From: Maribacter algicola | GTDB taxonomy: Bacteria; Bacteroidota; Bacteroidia; Flavobacteriales; Flavobacteriaceae | Direction: 5' to 3' | DNA: 64,000 bases | NCBI RefSeq assembly: GCF_003933245.1 | Contig: NZ_QUSX01000002.1 | Location: forward strand, 682,001-746,000 | Shown here: piece after piece, positions 9,063 to 17,599 of the stretch | Layout: every line of letters begins with the position of its first letter | Numbering within the stretch: position 1 is the first letter of the stretch | Notes under the pieces: generated by a model | Told to the model about the DNA's origin: nothing | Database searches by the model: none | Seen by the model: the letters and a program-made list of their open reading frames with translations, nothing else | Translations under genes and position numbers: made by a program

Positions 9063-10715
9063 TTAATTTAACAATTGTCTGGCATGGGCCAAGGCGGATT
9101 CAGACACTTCGTTGCCCCCTAACATCTGGGCCAGTTCCACTACGCGCTCATCATTGGAGAGTTTTCGCATATTGGTTTGGGTACCTTCTGAAGTATCGGT
9201 CTTAAATACCTTAAAATGGTGGTTTCCCTTGGAAGCGACCTGTGGAAGGTGCGTAATGGAGAATACCTGCATGTCCTTGCTCATTTCTTTCATGATATCT
9301 GCCATTCTATTTGAAATTTCCCCGGATACGCCCGTATCTATTTCATCGAACATAATGGTGGGCAGTTTTTCATATTTCGCCAATATGGCCTTAATTATTA
9401 GCATGATCCTGGAAAGCTCCCCTCCCGATGCTACTTTTTTTAGTTCGCCATAATCGCTGCCTTTGTTGGCGGTAAACAAAAAGGAAAGTTCATCCATACC
9501 ATTGCCCTTAAAGGTATCCACACTTTCCAGTTGGATATGAAATGAGGCACTTGGCATTCCCAAGTGTGCCAAATCCTGTTCCAATTGTTGTTTCAAACTG
9601 GGAATAACAGCGTTTCTTTTTTCCCTTAGTACGAGTGCCTGTTCCTCCAAAGCCGATTCCAGATCCTGAAGCTCCCTGGTTTTAATCGCTATTTTTTCAT
9701 CTAAATGGGCCGTTTCAAATGCCTTTTGGGAAAGTTCCTCCCTGATTTTGATCAATTCCAATATCTCTGAAACCCCGTGTTTTTTCTGTAGGTTGTACAA
9801 CGATTGCAACTTGGCGCTGGTTTCTTCCAAAAGTTCCGGATTGGATTCAATGTTATCTTGAAAGGCCTGAAGCTCGGTATTGATGTCGTCCATTTCAATA
9901 TATACGGATTGGATGCGCTGGTACAGGCTTTCGTATTGTTTACCAAATCCAGAAAGTCTGGATAGAGTACCTTTCAATTCGGATAAAAGCGATGTAAGGC
10001 CAATCTGCTCGTCGTTCATCAATTGATCCCCCTTGGAAAGTTCCTCCATAATCAACTCCACATTGTTCAGTTGCTCGTATTGCTCCTCCAATTCCTCCAA
10101 AATGCCTTCCTTTAAGGGAGCTGCTTCCAATTCTGTTAAGAGAAAATCGTTATAATCCTGTTCCTTTAAGGCATTGTTCTGAAAATCAATTAAATCCTCG
10201 AGCTGCTTTTTTGTTGAGCTATAGGTGGTGAGGGTCTTTCTAAAGTCCTGAAGACGGACCTTATTATCTGCCAAAGCATCTATCAATTTTAACTGAAAAT
10301 CATTTTCGGTCAATCTCAGTGTCTGATGCTGGGAATGTATATCGATCAAGCGTTCACCTAGTTGTGTCAATACATCCAAAGTTACCGGTGTATCGTTAAT
10401 AAAGGCACGGGATTTTCCGCTGGGCAAAATTTCCCGCCTAATGACCGTGGTGTCCTCATAATCCAAATCGTTCTCTTTAAAAAAAGACTGTAAACCGTAG
10501 TCCTTGATCTGAAAATAGGCTTCAATGACGCATTTACGTTCCTTATCACGCAGCGATGATAAATCGGCCCTCTTTCCCAACACCAAGGATAGGCCTCCCA
10601 AAAAGATAGATTTACCCGCACCCGTTTCTCCGGTAATAATGGTAAAACCCGCGTCCAGACTCACCTCTAAACTATCGATCAGCGCGTAATTGTCTATGGA
10701 AAGATTGGTCAACAA
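9063..10715 (-). CDS. recN: DNA repair protein RecN
   Basis: RecN is an SMC-like ATPase that acts early in double-strand break repair. The 550-residue protein has Walker A GETGAGKS at residues 29-36, a long coiled-coil middle (roughly 150-370, rich in Glu, Leu and Gln), the ABC signature VASGGELSRIML and Walker B TIMFDEIDTGVSG near the C-terminus. This is the full RecN layout and length. It follows DUF4835 after a 185-base gap that holds a dispersed repeat, so it may have a separate promoter. Confidence 0.95.
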   Translation of the reverse strand: MLTNLSIDNYALIDSLEVSLDAGFTIITGETGAGKSIFLGGLSLVLGKRADLSSLRDKERKCVIEAYFQIKDYGLQSFFKENDLDYEDTTVIRREILPSGKSRAFINDTPVTLDVLTQLGERLIDIHSQHQTLRLTENDFQLKLIDALADNKVRLQDFRKTLTTYSSTKKQLEDLIDFQNNALKEQDYNDFLLTELEAAPLKEGILEELEEQYEQLNNVELIMEELSKGDQLMNDEQIGLTSLLSELKGTLSRLSGFGKQYESLYQRIQSVYIEMDDINTELQAFQDNIESNPELLEETSAKLQSLYNLQKKHGVSEILELIKIREELSQKAFETAHLDEKIAIKTRELQDLESALEEQALVLREKRNAVIPSLKQQLEQDLAHLGMPSASFHIQLESVDTFKGNGMDELSFLFTANKGSDYGELKKVASGGELSRIMLIIKAILAKYEKLPTIMFDEIDTGVSGEISNRMADIMKEMSKDMQVFSITHLPQVASKGNHHFKVFKTDTSEGTQTNMRKLSNDERVVELAQMLGGNEVSESALAHARQLLN

Positions 10716-10740
10716 AACTGTAAAAATTTAAATAATCAAA

Positions 10741-10905
10741 GGTAATCTATTTCAGGTATCAAATTCAAGCTCAAATTTAAATGCAAGAATCAGGTTCAAT
10801 TTGGTTGTTGGCTGTTCGTTGTTAGATGGAAATAAAAACGGAAGTACAAGAATCAAGTCCGTATTAACCCACTAATCTACTAGCTTCCAAATCACTAATT
10901 TCAAT
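10741..10905 (-). repeat. Intergenic dispersed repeat, copy A
   Basis: The reverse complement of this stretch aligns with 16550-16688. The best block reads CAAC-C-AAATTGAAC here and CAAC-T-AAATTGAAC in the other copy, with 3 transitions in 24 bases, preceded by shared TAGTGGGT and GACTTGAT segments. It fills the gap between DUF4835 and recN and touches the DUF4835 stop. I see no coding capacity. Confidence 0.6.
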
Positions 10906-11788
10906 ACTTGATTTCGTTCCAGGTGCTGGAATACAAAGGGGCAATTTTGTTGAGGGTCTCCTTCAGCTTCACGATATCCACCTTGGGACCATCGGAGAAA
11001 ATATTCTGGATTTCTTCGGATTTTGCATCGAAAAAAGTCTGTATCAAAAAAGCATTGGGCCTTCTATTGATCATGGTCTGGAATAGGTTCATGGTACCGG
11101 CTATAATCTGTTTTCCGGTACTATTGTTATCCGCCAAAATGTCCAATCCCTTTCTGTGATAATTGTACATGGCCACCCGGTACTCCTTGTAGGTATTGGA
11201 AAGTAGGTTGTCTACCAATTCAAACCTGCTACGATCCGTGGTTTGCGTCCAACCAGAATAATTACTCCCCTGTGCCTGGGTCACGATGCTTTGTGCCTTT
11301 CTATAGAAATCGGTGCCACCTTCCAAAGAGAACGTATCGGCGTCCAGCCCTAAAATGACATAGACATAATAGGCCACCACGGCCACTAGGTTTGATTCAA
11401 ACACGTTTTCGTTAAAGACCAGGGGCTGAAACTCAATATATTGAAAGTTCAATTGGTTGTCCTTATAGTTGAATACCGGACTTTCATAGGATGTATTGTA
11501 AACGGGTCTTGAGGACTGTATTTGAATGGTACCGCTAAAACGATCCGATTCATAATCCGTGATCGTGATGAACATTTGGGCATTGACCCGTTCATTTTCC
11601 TTATATACCCTATTCGTCCACTTGTTCTTGTTCACAAAATCGCTCAAGGAGCGTTCCAAGGTCTTAAATATTTGCTGATTGGTCTGTGAAACCTGATCGG
11701 AGTTTATGGTTACCGTACAGTTCAATTCCTGTGCACGAAGCGAAACTAAGGTGAAAACTAGAAGTAGAACTGGAAACAGTTTACGCAT
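10901..11788 (-). CDS. DUF4835 family secreted protein
   Basis: This is a protein of about 295 residues with an N-terminal signal peptide (RKLFPVLLLVFTLVSLRAQ) and a beta/alpha periplasmic body. I recognise it as the DUF4835 family, found in Bacteroidota between coaBC and recN; its function is not established. I chose the Met at 11788, which overlaps the coaBC stop by 8 bases and gives a compact signal peptide; a Met at 11809 is also possible and would add seven residues. Conserved placement in the rpoZ-coaBC block suggests expression with those genes. Confidence 0.78.
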   Translation of the reverse strand: MRKLFPVLLLVFTLVSLRAQELNCTVTINSDQVSQTNQQIFKTLERSLSDFVNKNKWTNRVYKENERVNAQMFITITDYESDRFSGTIQIQSSRPVYNTSYESPVFNYKDNQLNFQYIEFQPLVFNENVFESNLVAVVAYYVYVILGLDADTFSLEGGTDFYRKAQSIVTQAQGSNYSGWTQTTDRSRFELVDNLLSNTYKEYRVAMYNYHRKGLDILADNNSTGKQIIAGTMNLFQTMINRRPNAFLIQTFFDAKSEEIQNIFSDGPKVDIVKLKETLNKIAPLYSSTWNEIKY

Positions 11789-12986
11789 AACGTATTTTAA
11801 CAATTTCATTTAGGATGTCCTTGGCAACAGCGGCCTTGGTTTTTAGTTCAAACGTCTGGATTGCCAAATTGGTATCCAAGAAGGTAATTTTATTGGTATT
11901 GCCCCCAAATCCAGCTCCTGTATCGTTAAGTGAATTCAGCACAATGGCATCCAGGTTCTTGCGTTTGAGCTTGACTTTGGCATTCTCAAGTTCATTTTCC
12001 GTTTCCAAGGCAAAGCCCACCAGATATTGGTTTTTTTTCTCCTGACCGAAGGTATAGAGGATATCCCTGTTTTTTACCAGATCGATTTGCAGCTCGTTAA
12101 CGGATTTTTTAATTTTTTGTTCAGCCCTAACCTTGGGTTTGTAATCCGCAACAGCTGCGGCGCAGATGACGATATCCGCATCGGCATAATGCCCGTAGGC
12201 AGCCTCATACATGTCATCCGCAGAAACGACCCGTATCAATTGTATCCTATCATTTTCAACATCGTATTTTGAGGGCCCCGATACCAAAACCACATTCGCA
12301 CCCAGCGCTGCTGCCGCCCTAGCCAATTCAAATCCCATTAGTCCGGAGGAATGATTTCCAATGAACCTTACGGGATCTATGGCCTCGTAGGTAGGCCCAC
12401 CAGTAATCAGGACTTTTTTTCCATTTAGAGGCAGTCCTTCCAATAGATAATTATTGATAAATGCGACAATGTCTTCCGGCTCCGCCATTCTTCCTTCCCC
12501 GTGCAGACCACTTGCCAATTCGCCCGAGGTAGCGGGTATCATAATATTCCCGAAGGATCCCAAGGCCTTAAAGGATTTTTTTGTAGTGGGGTGTTGGTAC
12601 ATGTCCAGGTCCATTGCCGGGGCATAGAAGACCGGACACTTGGCAGAAAGGTAGCATGCCAACAATAGATTATCCGCAGCACCATTGGCCATTTTGGATA
12701 AGGTATTGGCCGTTGCCGGGGCAATCAGCATCAAATCCGCCCAAAGGCCCAAGGCCACATGGTTGTTCCAATCCGTGGTATTGTTTTCGACCTTTACAAA
12801 ATTGGAAACTACCGGATTTTTGGAGAGGGTAGCCAGGGTCAAAGGGGAAACAAAAGAACTGGCGCTATCGGAAAGTACTATCTTCACGTTAGCGCCAGAT
12901 TTTATCAATAAACGGACGAGAAAGGTTGTTTTATAGGCTGCTATCCCTCCGGTAATGCCTAAAAGGATGTTTTTGCCGCCCAACAT
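11781..12986 (-). CDS. coaBC: Phosphopantothenoylcysteine decarboxylase/synthetase
   Basis: CoaBC joins 4'-phosphopantothenate to cysteine (CoaB, C-terminal) and decarboxylates the product (CoaC, N-terminal, FMN). The 401 residues contain the flavin site GITGGIAAYK, catalytic His76, the CoaB motifs GGPTYEAIDPVRFIGNHSSG and AAAVADYKP with its Lys. Two CoaC motifs are unusual compared with E. coli: PAMNxxM is PAMDLDM (Asp126) and the Cys motif LACGxxGxGRM is LASGLHGEGRM (Ser159). I believe this is common in Bacteroidota. It lies 5 bases after rpoZ. Confidence 0.94.
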   Translation of the reverse strand: MLGGKNILLGITGGIAAYKTTFLVRLLIKSGANVKIVLSDSASSFVSPLTLATLSKNPVVSNFVKVENNTTDWNNHVALGLWADLMLIAPATANTLSKMANGAADNLLLACYLSAKCPVFYAPAMDLDMYQHPTTKKSFKALGSFGNIMIPATSGELASGLHGEGRMAEPEDIVAFINNYLLEGLPLNGKKVLITGGPTYEAIDPVRFIGNHSSGLMGFELARAAAALGANVVLVSGPSKYDVENDRIQLIRVVSADDMYEAAYGHYADADIVICAAAVADYKPKVRAEQKIKKSVNELQIDLVKNRDILYTFGQEKKNQYLVGFALETENELENAKVKLKRKNLDAIVLNSLNDTGAGFGGNTNKITFLDTNLAIQTFELKTKAAVAKDILNEIVKIRYA

Positions 12987-12991
12987 ATACC

Positions 12992-13324
12992 TTATGCGTC
13001 TTTCTCCGTATTTCTGTGATAGATTTTATCTTTCAACCACTCTTCTACGGCCAATGCATGTGGTTTGGGAAGTTTTTCGTAGAACTTGGAAACCTCAATT
13101 TGTTCCTTGTTCTCAAAAACCTCCTCCAAGCTATCGCTGTAGGTGGCGAACTCTTCCAATTTTTCCAACAATTCCTTTTTTATTTCGGAATTGATCTGCA
13201 CAGCACGCTTGGCCGTTATGGAAATCGCCTCATAAATATTATTGGTAGGGGCATCAAATTCATTTCGATTGATGGTTACCGTTGAAACAGGCGCTTTGGA
13301 GCTTTTTAAATCGTTCATATTCAT
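12992..13324 (-). CDS. rpoZ: RNA polymerase omega subunit family
   Basis: This is a 110-residue protein of the omega type found in Bacteroidota, which helps assemble the beta' subunit. It contains the core omega-like helix NIYEAISITAKRAVQINSEIKKELLEKLEEF. Bacteroidota omega is longer and more divergent than that of E. coli, so recognition rests on this segment and on placement between bamD and coaBC, mirroring the rpoZ/CoaBC linkage seen in many bacteria. It is 5 bases upstream of coaBC and 12 bases downstream of bamD. Confidence 0.85.
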   Translation of the reverse strand: MNMNDLKSSKAPVSTVTINRNEFDAPTNNIYEAISITAKRAVQINSEIKKELLEKLEEFATYSDSLEEVFENKEQIEVSKFYEKLPKPHALAVEEWLKDKIYHRNTEKDA

Positions 13325-13336
13325 AATGAAAACTAG

Positions 13337-14161
13337 TTATTTAGATTCTTCTATTGTATTGAATTTCAGTAATTCCCTGTTGATCCGCTCCAATAGCTGC
13401 GCGGATTCCTTTTCATATTTGGTGCTGGGATATTGCTTTTTTAAGGTCTGATAGGCTTCCATGGCTTCAGTGAGACGTTCCTCTTGAAGGCTTTCAAAAC
13501 TATTCATCGCCAAATGGGTCAGGGCTTGTACCTTTACAAAATAGGCATCCTCCCTGAATATGGAGCCTGGAAAATCCGAAATGAAATTATCGCTTGCGGC
13601 AATGGCGGATTTCAACATGTCATAATTAAATTCTCCCAGCTTGTTATACTGCTTTAATATCTCAAACGCCTTTTTCTCCTTTTTTCTTGTAAGCTCCTGT
13701 GCCATGGCATTGGCTTCGGCAAAAAATTCAGACTCCGAATACGTGTTAATAAAGTTCTGCAGTTTTAGGAGTGCCTTGTCCGTATCTGTCTGGTCCAAGG
13801 AATAGGTAGGGGAAAGCTCGTAATAGCTTTTTGCCCCTAAAAAGGTTGCTTCGGCCAGCTTGTCACTTTTGGGATAGGATTTTATGAAACGCTCAAATTG
13901 ATAACCTGCCATATTATAGTCCCCGCGCTTGAAATAACTATCGGCCAAAAAGAACATAACCCGCTCCCCTTGGGGCTTGCCCACATATTTGGGTGCTATT
14001 TGCTCGAATAGTCGGTTGGCACGCTTGAAGTCCTTCTCCTCGTAGAATTTTTCGGCCATATCATACTTGGCCTTTAAATCCTCGTTCTTGAGTACTTTTT
14101 GGTACTCGCTACAGGATTGTAGAACCATTAGAAACAGCCCTAAAACAAAAAAATGTCTCAT
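13337..14161 (-). CDS. bamD: Outer membrane assembly lipoprotein BamD
   Basis: BamD is the essential lipoprotein of the BAM complex, which inserts beta-barrel proteins into the outer membrane. The protein has a lipoprotein signal (FFVLGLFLMVLQSC) and tetratricopeptide-like repeats (for example FYEEKDFKRANRLFEQIAPKY and DYNMAGYQFERFIKSYP). The Met at 14173 is also available, but an exact -7 element at 14178-14185 would place the transcription start at or after it, so the Met at 14161 (MRHFFV) is preferred. It heads a bamD-rpoZ-coaBC-DUF4835 transcript. Confidence 0.9.
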   Translation of the reverse strand: MRHFFVLGLFLMVLQSCSEYQKVLKNEDLKAKYDMAEKFYEEKDFKRANRLFEQIAPKYVGKPQGERVMFFLADSYFKRGDYNMAGYQFERFIKSYPKSDKLAEATFLGAKSYYELSPTYSLDQTDTDKALLKLQNFINTYSESEFFAEANAMAQELTRKKEKKAFEILKQYNKLGEFNYDMLKSAIAASDNFISDFPGSIFREDAYFVKVQALTHLAMNSFESLQEERLTEAMEAYQTLKKQYPSTKYEKESAQLLERINRELLKFNTIEESK

Positions 14162-14177
14162 TCTAAAAAACATTTTG

Positions 14178-14185
14178 CAAAATTA
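14178..14185 (-). promoter_or_regulatory. -7 promoter element for bamD operon
   Basis: TAATTTTG on the - strand matches TAnnTTTG exactly. It ends 5 bases before the upstream Met codon of bamD, which argues for the downstream Met at 14161 as the real start. Confidence 0.5.
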
Positions 14186-14283
14186 GTGATTATCAACGGA
14201 TTTAAAAAACATTTTTAATCTGTCAAAAATAAGGGCATTCAAGGTTACAATCACTTCATTTGGCATGGATTTAACGAAGCGTT

Positions 14284-15174
14284 CTAAGCGGGGATTTTGG
14301 TAAGGGAAGCGATAAAGTTGGCGATTTTATTCTTTAGCCCCGGGGTGGCCTCCAACAACGGCAATCGTACGGACGCCCTGCAAATGCCCAGAATCTCGAA
14401 TATGGCCTTGATGCCGGCTGGATTCCCCTCCTCAAAAATAAGGCTCATACCCTCCTGCATCATATAATGCAGCTCGTAGGCTTCTTCACTGTTGCCGTCC
14501 ATACCCAAACCTACCATTTGTGAAAATGCTGATGGCAATCCCTGGGCGATTACGGAAATCACCCCTTCCCCACCAGCCAATATGGTGGGCAAAGCCGTAA
14601 TATCGTCCCCTGAAAGTACCAAAAATCCATCCGGCCTTTGCTCTATCAACTCCATGACCTGAACCATATTCCCACTGGCCTCCTTGATGGCTACGATATT
14701 GGAAAAATCACGTGCTAATCTCAGGGTTGTAGCGGGTAGCATGTTACTACCGGTCCTCCCGGGCACATTATACAGTATGATTGGCAAGGGAGAAGCTTCC
14801 GCGATTGCCTTGAAATGTTGGTAAATCCCTTCTTGGGTAGGTCTGTTATAGTAGGGCGAAACCGAAAGAACGGCATCAAAATGGGAGAGATCCGTAGCCT
14901 GGATTTCCTCGATGATGGCCGCAGTATTGTTCCCTCCAATGCCAATGACCACCGGAAGCCTTCCACTATTGGCCTCCAAAATGGTGTCCATGACCACTTG
15001 TTTTTCATGTTTGGTAAGCGTAACGGATTCTGCCGTAGTTCCCAAAGCCACCAGATAGTCCACGCCACCATCAATATTAAAGGATACGATATCCGCCAAA
15101 GCGTCCACATCCACCTGGCCCTCCGTCGTAAACGGGGTTATCAGCGCCACTCCTGTTCCCTTTAATTTTTCCAT
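14284..15174 (-). CDS. dapA: 4-hydroxy-tetrahydrodipicolinate synthase
   Basis: DapA condenses pyruvate with aspartate semialdehyde, the first committed step to lysine and diaminopimelate for peptidoglycan. The 296-residue TIM barrel has the pyruvate-binding GTTAES motif, Tyr109 in SPYYNRPTQEG, catalytic Tyr135 in YNVPGRTG and the Schiff-base Lys164 in VAIKEASGN. Length is standard. It starts 1 base after the DUF6913 gene, so the two are cotranscribed from the divergent promoter region near 15715-15736. Confidence 0.95.
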   Translation of the reverse strand: MEKLKGTGVALITPFTTEGQVDVDALADIVSFNIDGGVDYLVALGTTAESVTLTKHEKQVVMDTILEANSGRLPVVIGIGGNNTAAIIEEIQATDLSHFDAVLSVSPYYNRPTQEGIYQHFKAIAEASPLPIILYNVPGRTGSNMLPATTLRLARDFSNIVAIKEASGNMVQVMELIEQRPDGFLVLSGDDITALPTILAGGEGVISVIAQGLPSAFSQMVGLGMDGNSEEAYELHYMMQEGMSLIFEEGNPAGIKAIFEILGICRASVRLPLLEATPGLKNKIANFIASLTKIPA

Positions 15175-15175
15175 G

Positions 15176-15709
15176 CTAAATTTCCTTAAAAACGCTTAAA
15201 TATTTTTTCAATTCTTGTTTGAACGTTTTAAAATCGGATATCGGGGTATTCAAGATAAGATCATTGTAAGTAGGGCCCACCGACCCAAAACCTACTTTGA
15301 TTCTTGCCTTTGTCCTAACGGACATAAGGTTTAACAACAGGTTGTTATCATCATAGTAGTTCACCAATAAATCGTATTCCCTGTTCAAGAACTCCAACGC
15401 GTAGCTATTCTGAATCTCACCGTTCCATCCCAAATCCTTATTGGAAAATATGGGTGTGGAATAGGGAGAATTTTTGTCATAATAACTTTTATAGCCAATG
15501 ATTTTTACCGCATTGGGCCTTAAAGAGAAATCTTCCAAAAATTGATAGAACATGTCAGAGGTATCAAACTTGTCCAAATCTACAATACAACCCAAAGAAC
15601 GTATCCCTTTCTCACGGGTACTTACATACCCCGGTTTTTCCAGCTCCTGCTTAATAAATTTAAGTCCGGAATTCTGTTTAAACTTGTCCTTAATTCCTTT
15701 TAAAAACAT
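15176..15709 (-). CDS. DUF6913 family protein
   Basis: This 177-residue soluble protein has no signal peptide or TM helix. I recognise it as the DUF6913 family, small proteins restricted to Flavobacteriia and relatives that are usually found directly upstream of dapA; function unknown. Conserved-looking segments include GCIVDLDKFD, NYYDDNNLLLNLMSVRTKARIKVGF and a lysine-rich C-terminus. It is translated 1 base ahead of dapA, which suggests a link to lysine/cell-wall synthesis only by context. Confidence 0.72.
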   Translation of the reverse strand: MFLKGIKDKFKQNSGLKFIKQELEKPGYVSTREKGIRSLGCIVDLDKFDTSDMFYQFLEDFSLRPNAVKIIGYKSYYDKNSPYSTPIFSNKDLGWNGEIQNSYALEFLNREYDLLVNYYDDNNLLLNLMSVRTKARIKVGFGSVGPTYNDLILNTPISDFKTFKQELKKYLSVFKEI

Positions 15710-15714
15710 GTATT

Positions 15715-15736
15715 TTTACATTTCTACAAATGTAAA
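15715..15736. promoter_or_regulatory. Palindromic divergent promoter region
   Basis: A perfect inverted repeat TTTACATTT-CTAC-AAATGTAAA fills the 45-base divergent gap. The - strand copy reads TACATTTG (15734-15727), an exact -7 box for DUF6913-dapA. The + strand copy reads TACATTTC (15717-15724), a 7/8 match for the nucleotidase gene. The boxes face each other with 2 bases between them. Confidence 0.5.
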
Positions 15737-15754
15737 TAATATCCGTTCAACTGT

Positions 15755-16540
15755 ATGGCGAAGTTAAAACACTTTGAATGTTTAAAAATACAACATTTTG
15801 TTATATTTATAACTTTTGTTGGAGTTGTGTCCTGTCATCAATCCTCCAGTACCTTGCTAAAAATCAGCGGAAAGCAGGTAGTGGTCGATAGTACCTATGT
15901 CCCTGTGGATTCCATTTCTGAATATATACTTCCTTACCATGAGCATGTGGAGTCGGTTTTGGACAGTACTTTGGCCTATGCCCCATGGGACATTAGCAAA
16001 GTGGACGGTACCTACAACACCAGTGCAGGAAATCTTATGGCGGATATCATTCTGAAACAGGCAGCCCCCATTTTTAAAAGCCGATCCGGTAAGGATCTAG
16101 ATTTTGTGTTGTTGAACCATGGCGGAATCCGTTCCAATATATCAAAGGGAAATGTATCCGCACGTACGGCTTTTGAGGTCATGCCCTTTGAGAACTCTAC
16201 CGTAGTTGTGGAATTAACCGGGAAATCTGTCAAGGAAATGCTAGCCTATCTCATCAAATCAAAAAGGGCACATCCCGTAGCTGGCATACAATTGGTTTTA
16301 GACAAGGACGACCGCATTCAATCCCTTAAGATTGGAGGCAAGCCCTTTGATGAAAACAGAAACTATTATGTGGCCACATCAGACTATTTAGTGTCCGGAG
16401 GTGATAATATGGTGTTTTTTAAGGATGCCTTGGAAGTGACGGACATCGATTATAAGATTCGGAGTGCCATGATCGATTATTTTACTAAGGTGGATACACT
16501 TTCGCCCAAGGTAGATTTAAGATATTATAAGGTGGAATGA
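15755..16540 (+). CDS. 5'-nucleotidase C-terminal-domain lipoprotein
   Basis: This 261-residue protein contains only the C-terminal, substrate-binding half of a UshA-type 5'-nucleotidase: NTSAGNLMADI, NHGGIRSNI, and SDYLVSGGDNMVFF, the motifs that hold the nucleoside. There is a hydrophobic N-terminus ending in VVSC, a lipobox, so it is probably a lipoprotein. The catalytic metallophosphatase half is encoded separately by the second gene downstream of the start of this block (16690). The two proteins probably work together in the periplasm. The start ATG follows a symmetrical divergent promoter. Confidence 0.87.
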   Translation: MAKLKHFECLKIQHFVIFITFVGVVSCHQSSSTLLKISGKQVVVDSTYVPVDSISEYILPYHEHVESVLDSTLAYAPWDISKVDGTYNTSAGNLMADIILKQAAPIFKSRSGKDLDFVLLNHGGIRSNISKGNVSARTAFEVMPFENSTVVVELTGKSVKEMLAYLIKSKRAHPVAGIQLVLDKDDRIQSLKIGGKPFDENRNYYVATSDYLVSGGDNMVFFKDALEVTDIDYKIRSAMIDYFTKVDTLSPKVDLRYYKVE

Positions 16541-16549
16541 ATGTTGGAT

Positions 16550-16688
16550 TTTGGTAGTTAGTGAACTAGCTATTAATGAACTAGTGGGTGAAAATAGACT
16601 TGATACTTATACGTGTATTTGGTATTTTCATCTTAAAATGTACAACCAACAACCAACAACTAAATTGAACTTGATTTTTGAACTTAAT
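16550..16688 (+). repeat. Intergenic dispersed repeat, copy B
   Basis: This stretch is the second copy of the repeat at 10741-10905, in opposite orientation. Shared blocks are TAGTGGGT, GACTTGAT, CAACCAACAAC and AAATTGAAC-TGATT-TTG, in the same order. It separates the two halves of the split nucleotidase and ends immediately before the second start codon. Confidence 0.6.
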
Positions 16689-16689
16689 A

Positions 16690-17595
16690 ATGGATAGAAG
16701 ACAATTTGTTTCACGAACGGTGGCTGGGTCGGTAATGGTATCGGCAGGGGGGCTTTGCCTTAATTCCTGTACGGACAGAAAAAAACACCTGACCGTCCTG
16801 CACACCAATGACGTGCATAGCCACATTGACCCCTTTCCCTTGGACCATGCAGACTTTCCTGGATTGGGAGGGCTTGCCCGTAGGGCGGGTTTGGTGCAAA
16901 GCATACGGGAAGAAAATCCCAATACCCTGCTTTTGGATGCCGGCGATATTTTTCAGGGTACCCCCTATTTTAATTTTTACGGCGGCGAACTGGAGTTCAA
17001 GCTGATGAGCAAATTAAAATATGATGCTACCACTATTGGGAACCATGACTTTGACAACGGCATTGATGGCCTTTTGGCCCAGCTCCCCTATGCCAGTTTT
17101 GATTTTCTCATCGCCAATTATGATTTTTCCAATACGGTCTTGGACGGTTACACAAAACCTTATAAAACCTATATACGGGATGGTATCAAAGTGGGCATTT
17201 ATGGTCTTGGTATTAAACTGACAGGATTGGTGACCAAAAAATTGTACAAGGAAACCGAATATCTGGATCCCTATGAAATAGCTTCTGACATGGAAACCCG
17301 GTTAAGGGTAACTGAAAAATGTGATGTGGTTATTTGCCTCTCCCATTTGGGCTATAGCTACGAAAACGAAAATAGACCGGATGACCTCACCCTGGCCCAG
17401 CGAACTAGGTATACCGATTTAATCATTGGCGGCCATACCCACACCTTTTTGGAACGCCCCACCATAGTGAAAAATGCTAGCGGACGTGACATTTTAGTTA
17501 ATCAAGTGGGTTGTTTTGGTGTGAACCTGGGCAGGATCGATTTTTATTTTGATGCCGATGGTCCTACTGCCCAAGGCATCACTATATCCGTTTAA
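16690..17595 (+). CDS. 5'-nucleotidase metallophosphatase-domain protein
   Basis: This is the N-terminal, catalytic half of a UshA-like 5'-nucleotidase as a separate protein of about 301 residues. The metal-binding motifs are complete: LHTNDVHSH, DAGDIFQGTP, GNHDFDNG, CLSHLG and GGHTHTF. The N-terminus MDRRQFVSR has a twin-arginine pattern and a Cys in LNSC at about residue 27, so it may be a Tat-exported lipoprotein. I start at ATG 16690; a TTG at 16678 would add four residues ahead of the twin Arg without benefit. The C-terminal domain is provided by the upstream gene. Confidence 0.9.
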   Translation: MDRRQFVSRTVAGSVMVSAGGLCLNSCTDRKKHLTVLHTNDVHSHIDPFPLDHADFPGLGGLARRAGLVQSIREENPNTLLLDAGDIFQGTPYFNFYGGELEFKLMSKLKYDATTIGNHDFDNGIDGLLAQLPYASFDFLIANYDFSNTVLDGYTKPYKTYIRDGIKVGIYGLGIKLTGLVTKKLYKETEYLDPYEIASDMETRLRVTEKCDVVICLSHLGYSYENENRPDDLTLAQRTRYTDLIIGGHTHTFLERPTIVKNASGRDILVNQVGCFGVNLGRIDFYFDADGPTAQGITISV

Positions 17596-17599
17596 GTAA

